Shown one piece after another: positions 1-9,147 of a stretch of 64,000 nucleotides of DNA. The stretch spans positions 310,001 to 374,000 of the forward strand of contig NW_026912212.1 of the NCBI RefSeq assembly GCF_963662255.1, written 5' to 3'. The stretch comes from Cinclus cinclus (Eukaryota; Chordata; Aves; Passeriformes; Cinclidae). A model generated the notes under the pieces. That model saw nothing but the letters and a program-made list of their open reading frames with translations. It did not search any database and was not told the origin of the DNA. Position numbers and translations under genes: made by a program. Within the stretch, counting starts at the first letter, position 1. Each line of letters starts with the position of its first letter.

Positions 1-285
1 ATCCAATGCTAATGGAAAATTCCACCTGAAATCCCCAAAAACCTCAGGAGTTCCCAAAATAACAACAAAAAAAAAACATTCTAGAAAAGGAAAAATTCTG
101 CACCAAAATCCCCCAGAAAACATCAGGAAAGGGAAAACTTGGCCACAAAATCCCCAAAAATTACCCTGGGAAAGGGAAAATTTCATCCCATAATCCCACA
201 CAGGAATTCGGAAAAAGGGGTCGCAAATCCAACACTTGGATTTTAGGGATGGGAAACTTCCCTGGGTGGGACTTGTGGGATTTAC
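1..285. other. A/C-rich low-complexity sequence, no gene seen
   Basis: Runs of 'ccccaaaa' and 'ggaaaa' type words recur in loosely periodic fashion. No open frame or known repeat is recognised. It could be intron of the minus-strand gene suggested by the exon at 286-367. Confidence 0.4.
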
Positions 286-800
286 CTGTGGAATTGGAGG
301 GTGAAATTGCTGTCAGTGCAGTCCAGCACCAGCAGCTGGGGGTCTCCAGGGTACACCCCCAGGCACTCTGTGGGCTTGGGACTGGGGTCAGGGAATGCTG
401 AGAGCCCAGAAACCCTGGGACTTCCCAAATCCTGAATCACATATACTCCAGGACCATCCCAAACCTTGCACCTCAAACCCAAACCCCAAACCCCAAACCA
501 AAACCCTACTCCCAAACCTCTTGGGACCATCCCAAATGCCTTTAGAGTATCCCAAATCTCAAATCCCAACCCTAACTCTAAAACCCAAACCCCAAGTGTC
601 CCCACCAGTGATGATGCTGGAGGCAATGTCGAAGGTGTCATTACCAGGGTCAATGTCCCCTGTGCGGAAGAAGTGCTGTGCCTGGTGCCATCTCTGGTGA
701 CACCTGCAGTGCCAGCATAGGGGTAGTGGCCCAGGGTCTTGTTGAGGACAGCCAGGTACTGTGGGGACAGGGAAACAGTGCTGGGGATAGCACTGGGGCA
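286..800 (-). CDS. Two or three exon-like pieces of an unrecognised minus-strand gene
   Basis: Reading the minus strand, 367-286 is an 82-bp open piece with a CAG acceptor on one side and a CAG|GTAAAT donor on the other. It encodes a peptide containing VYPGDPQLLVLDCTDSNFTL. Upstream, about 760-700 encodes a piece with YLAVLNKTLGHYPYAGTAG after a pyrimidine-rich CAG. In another frame at about 690-605 lies HFFRTGDIDPGNDTFDIASS. These peptides are not low-complexity, carry N-glycosylation sequons and are bounded by plausible splice signals, so they look like exons of a secreted protein. The second piece vaguely recalls a lipocalin strand A, but its usual Trp is His, so no family is assigned. The gene may continue beyond position 1. 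The long single frame across all of it is not itself a gene. Confidence 0.28.
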
Positions 801-2290
801 CCTCAGCGTCCTCAAATCACACCAGTGTCCCAAATCACCTCCATAGGCTGAGGTCCTTCATGTCCCCAGATGACCACTGTGTCCCCAACTCTTCTAACCC
901 CTTTCAGTGTCCGTGTGCCACCTTCTTGAGGACAAAGGCATGGGGTGGGAGGTGCTGGCCTGGCACAGCCCTCGGGGTGCCCAGTCCCCCTTGTCACTCC
1001 CACACCTGTGCATGTCCCTGTGCCAGGGCTGGCATTAACGGTAGCACCGGGCCAGGCACTGGCACAGACACCAACCAAAACGGCTTGCAACCAGCAGGGC
1101 CACCCATGGGGTGGGCACGGAGCCACCCCAGCCTGGCCCCACGCCTGGCCTGTCACTGCCATGCCCACCAGCATTGCCACACCATAGACTAATGTGTCCC
1201 CTGGCACTGCCGTGCTCGTGGTGGCATCTCCACGGGCATTCCAGCACCTGCGGCGGCACTTCCATGGCCATGTGTGCCTTGGTATCACCATACCCCTGGT
1301 GGCACCTCTATGACCACCTCATCCTGACACCCCTGATCACCACCCCCTGTGGATGACAGGGACACTGTGGGCACCTGCACCCTGTTCTGTCCCTTCAGTT
1401 ACCCCCTTGTAGACATCTCTGCTGCCAGTGGCACAGGTGCCACCTGATGCCACCGTGTGGGACTTGTCCCAGTTATCGCCGATGGATGGACACCTGGTGC
1501 CACTGGGCAGGGATGATGTCCCCAGGGCTTGTGGCAGAGCAGGACCCACACTGGGAAGGCCACATCCGAGGCCACCAAACTGTACCCAGCAGGCAGGAGG
1601 GACACCGGTGAGAACATGGTGGTGCCGCAGGGGGGGTGGCAGGTGACGTGTGGGGCACATGTGGGCACAGGAACTCATGCATCACGGGCTGGGGCAGGTA
1701 CCATGCTCCAAAATCATGTCCCCTGTCCCTGTGTCCTGTTCCATGTCCTGTGCCATGCTCAAGGTCATGTCCTGTGTCCTATACCACACCCTGCACCCTG
1801 TGTCATGTCCTATATGCCCCATGTCCCATGTTTCATGTCTTTAGTCCCATGTCCCATGAAACCCTTCACGCTGTGCCCCAGTCATGCCCAGGGCCCTACA
1901 CCAAGCCCAATCTTGGCATCATGGCCCTGGGAACTGGGACTGGCACTGGGGCTGGAAGCCACCTGGGACAATGCCTGGCATCATGACACAGCAGCTGGAA
2001 ACGTGGTGGGGATTGGGACTAGACAATGGACACCGGGTCTGGGGCTGGGCACTGGAACTGGACACCAAACCAGGATCTATCTTAAGCCCCCATACTGGTC
2101 TGGCAGCACTGAGGTTACTGGGGATACTGGGAGCTACTGGAGGGGTACTGTGGGTGCTGACTGCTTCCCCCCCAGAACACGACGAGAGGAACCCCCGGGG
2201 GGGGGGGGGGGGGGGAGGTGGGGGGCAGGAGCCCCGAAAATGAGACACGCGAGCTCCCAGTTCAGCAAGGTCACGGTGCGACAGCCCAGT
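801..2290. other. GC-rich, minisatellite-like stretch without a supported gene
   Basis: The sequence is rich in short imperfect words (CCAC, TGGCAC, CATGTCC). About 1,705-1,865 is a run of 'catgtcc'-like words and 1,920-2,070 a run of 'gggactgg'-like words. Open frames on both strands are Gly/Pro/Cys/His-rich and match no family I know, so I treat them as consequences of composition. 2,197-2,215 is a 19-base G run. The remnants of the minus-strand gene at 286-800 may extend to about 950, but I cannot draw exons. Confidence 0.4.
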
Positions 2291-2512
2291 CCCTGGCTCC
2301 TCCCCTGTCCCTGTCCCCTCCTCGGTCCCCAGGGCATGACACGGGGCTGTCCCTATCCCAGTCCCTGTCCCCATTCCCGGTCCTGTATTCCCGGTCCCTG
2401 TCCCCATTCCCTGTTTCCATTCTCGGTCCCTGTCCCCATTCCAGTCCCCGTTCCCACTCCCGTTCCCGCTCCCGCTCCCATTCCCGTTCCCGTTCCCTCT
2501 CACCGCACGCCG
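2290..2512. repeat. Minisatellite of CCCCATTCCCGG-type words upstream of zinc-finger unit 1
   Basis: Imperfect 6-12 bp words (tcccattcccggt, ttcccgttcccg) are tandemly repeated. The same class of repeat lies upstream of the second zinc-finger gene at about 18,300-18,870 and 19,200-19,410. It is therefore part of the duplicated unit. Confidence 0.7.
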
Positions 2513-2540
2513 CCGCCATCGCTCTGCCCACCGCTCCCGC

Positions 2541-2640
2541 CCTCACGTGACCAGGGAGAACCCCGCGCTGCTTCCGCACACCAATCACAGCGCGCGATCG
2601 CTCCTAGATTTGCATAACCACGCCCTCTGCTCCGACACCG
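2541..2640 (+). promoter_or_regulatory. Promoter block of zinc-finger unit 1 (E-box, CCAAT, octamer)
   Basis: CACGTG lies at 2,544-2,549, CCAAT at 2,581-2,585, then CGCGCGATCGC, then the octamer ATTTGCAT at 2,608-2,615. The same elements in the same order and similar spacing occur at 19,455-19,524 ahead of zinc-finger unit 2. There is no TATA box. Conservation of this block between copies supports regulatory function; the bound factors (USF/MYC-type, NF-Y, POU) are inferred from motifs only. Confidence 0.6.
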
Positions 2641-3011
2641 CCCACCACCGGCTGTAGTCGGGTCTAGGCGCAGTTTGCTCCCAGTTCCCTCCCAGTGCTC
2701 CCAGTAAGAGCGGTACTGGCAGGGAGAGCGCTCCCAGTTGCTTCTAGGTGCTGTCAGGATCGTTACCAGTGCTCCCAGTATCACTTCCCAGTGCCGCGCG
2801 GGGCGCAACCGCTTTGCAATCCCCCAGGGCGGAGCGCGGCTGCTTTTGCGCGTCGGCACCGGGCCGGGCCGGGCTGGGGGAGGAGGAGCGGAAGGAAGAA
2901 GAGTAGTGGAAGGAAGAGCAGCAGCAGAACCGAGCGGCTCACTCGCTCGCCCGCTCTAGGCCGCAGCTTCCCCGACTTCCCCGGCATCACCCCTCCCCCC
3001 GGAAGCCGCAG
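2641..3011 (+). other. Probable 5' non-coding exon of zinc-finger unit 1
   Basis: GC-rich sequence with repeated 'gctcccagt' words, ending in GCAG|GTGAGC at 3,011/3,012, a consensus splice donor. The paralogous exon of unit 2 ends identically at 19,803. The transcription start is not determined. The intron to the coding part runs to about 3,382 (CCCGCAG). In unit 2 the acceptor lies next to the GATTTCCC sequence; in unit 1 that AG has been lost. Confidence 0.5.
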
Positions 3012-3424
3012 GTGAGCTGGGAGGGGGAGCTCGCCCCAAATCCATCGTGGGGAGGTCTCCTGGAGGTTTCTTTGTGGGGCAGGAGATGTTTGGATCTTGC
3101 AGGACCCCGAAGCTCAGCCGGAAATGCCCCGGGAGGGATCTTGGCGGGTCCCACATTGCGATCGCTCGTTCTGGCGGAGAGGGGGCGAGATCGGTTCTGG
3201 GGATATCCGGGAGAGCCGTGGGGGAATACGGGAACCCCGGAGCGGGGAGAGCGCAGAGGGGCGATCCCGGAGCCGGGGGACCCCCGGCAGCCTGGAGGGG
3301 TGTGGGAGGTTGGTGATAAGCGGCCCCAGGCTCTCTGAGGCTGAAAGGGGCACTGGCTTGTCCAGCTGAACTTGGCCCGCAGGAACATAAACCCAACGCG
3401 CTCAACCCTTCTTTTCCCCCAAAA

Positions 3425-4609
3425 ATGGATTTCCCATTCCTAAACCTTGGCCCGATGGAGGAGGAGGCCGTGAGGAAGAAGAACATGCCCCCGGAGCCCC
3501 AGGCAGGTGAGGAGGAAGTCCCTGCCCCTTTCACCCTCTGTCCTGCTCCATCTCCCAGCCCAGCACGGCCCCCGGCTGCAGGACAGCCCCGCTGCCAACG
3601 CCGTCCTGCTGGGGACGTGCTGGCGGGATCTCCTTCCCCCTCCCTCTGGAACAGAGGCAAATCCCATCTTCTCCTTGTCCTTCCCCCTCTAGACAAGGAG
3701 CTGAGGATGGAGACCAGGGAGGACAAATCCCCGCAGCAGAACCTTGTGGAAGAGGCTGTTTGGAGCAGCTCCATTGCACAGGAAACCAGCGAGGAGGAAA
3801 AGCCCGGGAGATCCCACATGAGGATGGGCTGCAAACACAGTTCTTGGGTATCCGAGGAGGAGAACCAGGGCCAAAGAACCGGACAGAGCTGCAGCCAGAG
3901 CTCAGAGCTGGGGTTCCATGAGCATCTTCATGATGCGGATAAGCCCCACAAGTGTTCAAATTGTGGGAAGAGCTTCAGCAAGAGATCCTCCCTGATCTGG
4001 CACTGGAGAATCCACATGGGGGAACGGCCCTATGAGTGTGGGGAGTGTGGAAAGAGCTTCAGTACGAGATTCAAACTGATCCGCCACCAGATGATCCACA
4101 CTGGGGAGAGGCCCTATGAATGTGACATACGCAGGAAGAGGTTTCAGACCAGCTCCAATCTCGTCATGCATCAGCGGATTCACACAGAAGAGAGGCCCTT
4201 CCGCTGCCCTGACTGTGGGAAGGGCTTCAAATACAACTCCCGCCTTGTCTCCCACAGGCGCATCCACACTGGGGAGATGCCCTATGAGTGTGGGCAGTGT
4301 GGGAAGTGCTTCAGGACAAGCTCTGAACTGATTGTCCACCAAAGGATCCACACAGGGGAACAGCCCTATGAGTGTGATAAATGCAGCAAGAGGTTTCTGA
4401 CCAGCTCCAGTCTCCTCCTGCACCAGCGCATTCACATAGAGGAGAGGCCCTTCTGCTGCCCCGACTACGGGAAGGGCTTCAGGCACAACTCCAACCTCGT
4501 CACCCACCGGCGCATCCACACTGGGGAGAGGCCCTATGAGTGTTCTGAGTGTGGGAAGAGCTTTTCACAGAGCTCTCACCTGACCAAACACCAATGGAGG
4601 CACCACTAA
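3425..4609 (+). CDS. C2H2 zinc-finger protein, unit 1 (8 fingers)
   Basis: Probable DNA-binding nuclear protein of the avian C2H2 family. I read two coding exons: one ending at 3,506 (CAG|GTGAGG) and one starting at 3,693 (CCTCTAG), joined in phase as ...[13 protein letters not shown]. The 186-bp intron is a multiple of three and has no stop, so an unspliced reading is also open (394 codons from 3,425). The family start is probably the ATG at 3,455 (MEEEAVRKK) rather than 3,425. The acidic N-terminal part has no KRAB or BTB domain. Eight tandem fingers follow with TGERPY-type linkers. Finger 3 (second Cys replaced by Arg) and finger 7 (second Cys replaced by Tyr) cannot bind zinc normally; the rest keep C2H2 ligands. 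The stop at 4,607-4,609 directly follows finger 8. Confidence 0.8.
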   Translation: MDFPFLNLGPMEEEAVRKKNMPPEPQAGEEEVPAPFTLCPAPSPSPARPPAAGQPRCQRRPAGDVLAGSPSPSLWNRGKSHLLLVLPPLDKELRMETREDKSPQQNLVEEAVWSSSIAQETSEEEKPGRSHMRMGCKHSSWVSEEENQGQRTGQSCSQSSELGFHEHLHDADKPHKCSNCGKSFSKRSSLIWHWRIHMGERPYECGECGKSFSTRFKLIRHQMIHTGERPYECDIRRKRFQTSSNLVMHQRIHTEERPFRCPDCGKGFKYNSRLVSHRRIHTGEMPYECGQCGKCFRTSSELIVHQRIHTGEQPYECDKCSKRFLTSSSLLLHQRIHIEERPFCCPDYGKGFRHNSNLVTHRRIHTGERPYECSECGKSFSQSSHLTKHQWRHH

Positions 4610-5158
4610 GGGAAGCCCTGCAAATCAAGTGCAGGAAGAGCTTCATGTGCTGCTCCAGCTCCATTCTCCATGGCAGGATCTGTGCTGGATGATGCCGAGT
4701 GACCCCTGGTGGGCAGAGCCCCGGTGATCCATGTTAGGAAGACACCTGGCTGGGCGGCTCTTCATCCTCCTGGCTTCCCTTGAGCACCTGGACATATCCA
4801 CAGATCAACATCAGAAATCCATTGTGAAGAGCACGTTTGTCGACTTCTGACCCGAGAAAAATCTCACTCTTTGCATCTTCTGGTGGCATCAAGCAACACT
4901 GAATGGCCTTGGAGGTCTTCTCCAATAGAAATCCATCATTTTAATCCTTTCTGGCTCATGGGCATCTTCCACAGCCAAATGGGAACATATTGGGGCAAAC
5001 CCCACAATTTTGGAGATGGTGGGGTGGAAACCCCTTCAAAAAGGGTTCTTCCCACCCAGCCAAGCATGTGGATGCTTTGCCAGCAGGGACACATAAATTC
5101 TTTTGTTTTGGCCTTGAAACAAAAAGGTTTCTGTTCATTCCTTTGAAAGCCCTGTAAC
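4610..5158 (+). other. 3' UTR and flank of zinc-finger unit 1
   Basis: 4,640-4,790 matches 20,750-20,900 and 17,770-17,900 closely: the same 'tgctgctccagctccat' and 'gtgacccc' text after the stop codon. It is the 3' UTR of the duplicated unit. About 4,795-5,125 has no counterpart in the other two copies and is not recognised. The last bases before the provirus (aactgggg) match the uninterrupted copy at 17,966-17,972. Confidence 0.55.
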
Positions 5159-5163
5159 TGGGG

Positions 5164-5857
5164 TGTCCTGGTTTGAAGGACAGGTGTTTGCCAAGGAAAG
5201 CAGAAGCTTCCCCTTGGACTGAAAGAAAATATGATTCTTCCGATTATTATAATTTCGGAATTAAGAGAGCTCTCAGGCAAAGATATGGGGGTAGGAATAA
5301 CAGTTCTTTACTAGTATATTTAACAAGACAAACAAGAACAACAACAGCTATGAAATTACCCACAAACAGAACAGTAACTCAGTCCCAGTGTTTTTTGGCT
5401 GCAGGCACCTTTTCCCTGAGCTGCAGTTCCCGGTGCTGGGGGCGGGTGGCTCCCGCAGAGCTGCAGGAGGGCTGGGGGTGATGGCAGAGCTGTCCCAGGG
5501 GGAGAGAGAGATGGAGAGAGAGCCCTCTGCTCACGGTGTGGGTCCTGGTGCTCAGCAGAGTGCTGGATGGTGGTAGTTCACAGCGAGAAGACAGCCGGGC
5601 AGGGTCCGATGGTGGTTTCCCGACGCTGGGATGGGACACAGACGGCGATCGTCCTTCTCGTCCGAACTCCGCGGGGGAAATGGGCCGAGGCCCAGCCTTC
5701 CTCTTCCTCTTCTGGCTGTTTGAATCTCGCGGGGCTTGCTTCTTCCCTCCCGTCCCCTCCCCCTTGTCACCAGGGCCCAGTCAACAGGTATCTTAGCATG
5801 ACAATGGGGAAAATTCCACAGAGGGAAAAAAAAAAAAGAAAGAACTAACCCTCAACA
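5164..5857 (-). repeat. 3' LTR of the ERV-L-like provirus
   Basis: Direct repeat of 11,248-11,932. It differs by a 9-bp extra segment near 5,330 and five substitutions clustered at about 5,524-5,557, plus one in the A-run near the end. In minus orientation it begins TGTTGAGGG and ends CCAGGACA. A TATA-like 'taaatatacta' lies in the later part. Confidence 0.92.
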
Positions 5858-5882
5858 TTATCCACCCCGAATTTTCCCCTAC
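5858..5882 (-). other. Polypurine tract of the ERV-L-like provirus
   Basis: On the minus strand a purine-rich stretch (GGTAGGGGAAAATTCGGGG and following bases) abuts the 3' LTR. This is where plus-strand DNA priming occurs in retroviruses. Position and composition are the evidence. Confidence 0.6.
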
Positions 5883-5963
5883 CATCATGCCAATTCAAAT
5901 TAAAAATCTTCAAATTATAGACATCCATACAGTTACAGATACAGGCACAGTATTGTAGGTAGT

Positions 5964-8840
5964 TCACCCTAAAACAAGGTCTCCTTGGGGTATGCATCTG
6001 GTCTTTCCATCCCTTTGCATGATCCACCAGGTACACCCTGGCCCTTGAGCAAAAACCACCCCCCGAATTGGATTGTCTTTGCTGGAGGCAGGGTTCACCC
6101 AAACAGTTTTTCCTAGCATACCGCTCATATGCACCACTGGAACCTTGTCCCCATCTGGTGTTCTCAAGGGCTCAGACTGGGCAGGGCCTGCTCGATTAGT
6201 GGAACCTCGGGTGTTCACTAACCATGTGGCCTTTGGTAGATTAATCTCTCAGTTTTTGAAAGTCCCCCCACCCAGTGCCTTCAAGGTGGTTTTAAGCAGC
6301 CCATTGCACCGTTCCACTTTCCCAGCCGCTGGTGCGTGATAAGGAATGTGGTACACCCACTCGATGCCGTGTTCTCTGGCCCAGGTGCTTATGAGGCTGT
6401 TTTTGAAATGAGTCCCATTGTCTGACTCAATTCTCTCAGGGGTACCATGTCTCCAAAGGACTTGTTTTTCCAGGCCCAGGATGCTGTTGCGGGCAGTGGC
6501 ATGAGGCACAGGGTAGGTCTCCAACCATCCAGTGGTGGCTTCTACCATGGTCAGCACGTAACGCTTGCCTTGGCGTGTCTGAGGCAGTGTGATGTAGTCA
6601 ATCTGCCAGGCCTCGCCATACTTATATTTGGACCACCGCCCCCCATACCAGAGGGGCTTCACTCGCTTGGCTTGCTTGATGGCAGCACACATCTCATAGT
6701 CATGGATAACCTGGGAAATACTGTCCATGGTGAGATCCACCCCTCTATCTCATACCCACTTATAGGTAGCATCTCTGCCTTGGTGACCTGAGGCATCGTG
6801 GGCCCATCGAGCCAGGAACAACTCTCCTTTGTGTTGCCAGTCTAAGTCTATCTGTGACACCTCTATCCTTGCAGCCTGATCTACTTGCTCATTGTGTTGG
6901 TGCTCCTCATTAGCCCGACTCTTGGGGACATGGGCATCTACATGATGGACCTTTACGGGTAGCTTCTCTACCTGACTGGCAATGTCTTTCCACTCATCAG
7001 CAGCCCAGATTGGCTTTCCCCTACGTTGCCAGTTAGCTTTTTTCCATCTTTCCAGCCAGCCCCACAGAGCATTGGCTACCATCCATGAATCAGTGTAAAG
7101 GTAAAGCTTTGGCCACTTCTCTCTTTCAGCAATGTCCAGGGCCAGCTGAACAGCTTTGAGTTCAGCAAGTTGACTTGATCCACCTTCTCCTTCAGTAGCT
7201 TGTGCAACCTGTCGTGTGGGGCTCCATACGGCTGCTTTCCACTTCCGGTTCATCCCCACGATGCGACAGGAACCGTCAGTGAAAAGAGTGTAGCGAGTTT
7301 CATCTGCTGGCAGTTGGTTGTATGGCGGGGCTTCATCAGCCCGGGTCACTTGTTCTTGCTGCTCTTCATCGGCAAGACCAAAATTTTCACCTTCTGGCCA
7401 GTTTGTAATTATTTCCAAAATCCCAGGGCGATTTGGGTTTCCGATACGGGCGCGCTGTGTGATGAGGGCAATCCACTTGCTCCATGTGGCATCGGTGGCG
7501 TGGTGGGTAGAGGGGACCTTCCCTTTAAACATCCACCCCAGCACTGGTAGTCGGGGTGCCAGGAGGAGCTGTGCTTCTGTGCCAATCACTTCTGAGGCAG
7601 CTTGAACTCCTTCATAAGCAGCCAAGATCTCCTTCTCTGTTGGGGTGTAGTTGGCTTCAGATCCTCCGTAACTTCGGCTCCAGAATCCCAGAGGTCGGCC
7701 TCGGGTCTCACCAGGTACCTTCTGCCAAAGGCTCCAGGACAAGCCCTTGTTCCCGGCTGCAGAGTAGAGCACATTCTTCACCTCTGGTCCCGTCCTGACT
7801 GGGCCAAGGGCTACAGCATGAGCGATCTCCTGCTTGATCTGGGCAAAGGCTTGCTGCTGCTCAGGGCCCCAGTGGAATTCGTTCTTCTTCCGGGTGACCA
7901 GGTAGAGAGGGCTCACGATCTGGCTGTACTCAGGAATGTGCATTCTCCAAAAGCCTATGGCACCTAGGAAAGCTTGTGTTTCCTTCTTGTTGGTTGGTGG
8001 AGACATCGCGGTGATCTTATTGATGACCTCAGTGGGGATTTGGCGCCGCCCGTCTTGCCACTTTACTCCCAGGAACTGGATCTCTCGGGCAGGACCTTTG
8101 ACTTTGCTCCTCTTGATGGCAAAACCGGCTCCCAGCAGAATCTGGATGATCTTTTCTCCTTTCTCAAATACTTCCATTGCCGTGTTCCCCCACACAATGA
8201 TGTCATCAATGTATTGCAGATGTTCTGGAGCTTCACCCTTTTCCAGTGCAGCCTGGATCAGTCCATGGCAGATGGTGGGGCTGTGTTTCCACCCCTGGGG
8301 CAGTCGGTTCCAGGTGTACTGCACGCCCCTCCAGGTGAAAGCAAACTGAGGCCTGCACTCTGCTGCCAGAGGAATGGAGAAAAATGCATTGGCAATGTCA
8401 ATGGTGGCGTACCACTTTGCTGCCTTGGACTCCAGCTCGTACTGGAGTTCCAGCATGTCCAGCACGGCAGTGCTCAGCGGTGGAGTCACTTCATTCAATG
8501 CACGATAGTCCACAGTCAATCTCCATTCTCCATCAGACTTGCGCACAGGCCAGATGGGGCTGTTGAAGGGTGAGTGGGTTCTGCTGACCACCCCTTGGCC
8601 CTCCAGCTCACGGATCATCTTGTGGATGGGGATCACGGCATCTCGATTTGTCCTGTACTGCCGGTGGTGCACTGTGGAGGTGGCAATTGGCACTTGCTGC
8701 TCCTTCACCTTCAGGAGTCCCACTACAGATGGGTTCTCTGACAGTCCAAGCAAGGTGTTCAATTGCTTAATGTTTTCTGCCTCTACAGCAGCTATTCCAA
8801 AAGCCCACCTGAGTCCCTTTTGGGTCTTTGTAATAGCCAT
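5964..8840 (-). pseudogene. pol: ERV-L-like pol: reverse transcriptase, RNase H, integrase (two in-frame stops)
   Basis: One frame from ATG 8,840 runs 696 codons to a TGA at 6,750-6,752, reopens to a second TGA at 6,249-6,251, and reopens again to 5,964. Reverse transcriptase fills about residues 60-260 with YIDD at 210-213 and IDIANAFFSIPL before it. RNase H is at about 515-660 with TDGS and YTDS motifs. Integrase follows: the zinc-binding domain holds the first stop and one cysteine of its CxxC pair is Tyr; the core keeps the Asp, SDNGTHF and the Glu of KVERCNG, so the DDE triad is present. The C-terminal domain lies after the second stop. RT and RNase H look intact, but full-length protein would need readthrough. 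There is no dUTPase. The start overlaps the protease frame. Confidence 0.88.
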
Positions 8841-9147
8841 TCCTCAGGAAGTCTATGCCTAGAATACACGGTGCCTCTGGGCCAGTCACAATTGGATGCT
8901 TCTGCCACTCTTTCCCAGTCAGGCTCACCTCAGCCTCCAGCAAAGTCAATTCCTGTGATCCCCCTGTCACCCCAGCAATAGAAACAGGCTCTTCCCCCAC
9001 ATGTTCTGATGGTATTAGGGTGACCTGTGAACCAGTATCAACTAAGGCCCTATGTTTTTGTGGCTCTGATGTGCCAGGCCATCGGATCCACACCGTCCAA
9101 AAGACCCAGTTTTCCCGTGCTTCTCCCTGGCTAGAGGCAGGGCCCCT
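8767..9147 (-). CDS. pro: ERV-L-like protease, in frame behind the gag stop
   Basis: The frame continues directly from gag after its TAG and carries ALVDTGSQ, the aspartic protease active site (catalytic Asp in DTG), followed by a flap-like Gly-rich stretch and GIDFLRNG near the end. Retroviral proteases work as dimers to cut Gag and Gag-Pol. It is about 126 codons without its own required ATG; 9,093 is the first Met. Its 3' end (8,840-8,767) overlaps pol in another frame. The pol frame matches the family better from the point where both are open, so either ribosomal frameshifting or a one-base indel separates them. Confidence 0.75.
   Translation of the reverse strand, partial: RGPASSQGEARENWVFWTVWIRWPGTSEPQKHRALVDTGSQVTLIPSEHVGEEPVSIAGVTGGSQELTLLEAEVSLTGKEWQKHPIVTGPEAPCILGIDFLRNGYYKDPKGTQVGFWNSCCRGRKH

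Noticed and set aside
1529..2617. A 362-codon plus-strand open frame
   Set aside because: Its sequence is Cys/Pro/His/Met-rich and follows the minisatellite words and the poly-G run. There is no domain, and it overlaps the promoter block of zinc-finger unit 1.
3956..4519. Minus-strand open frame opposite the zinc fingers
   Set aside because: It repeats every 84 bases because it is the complement of the finger array. No independent protein signature.
7974..8573. Plus-strand 199-codon open frame
   Set aside because: It is antisense to the reverse transcriptase, which has the recognised motifs on the minus strand.
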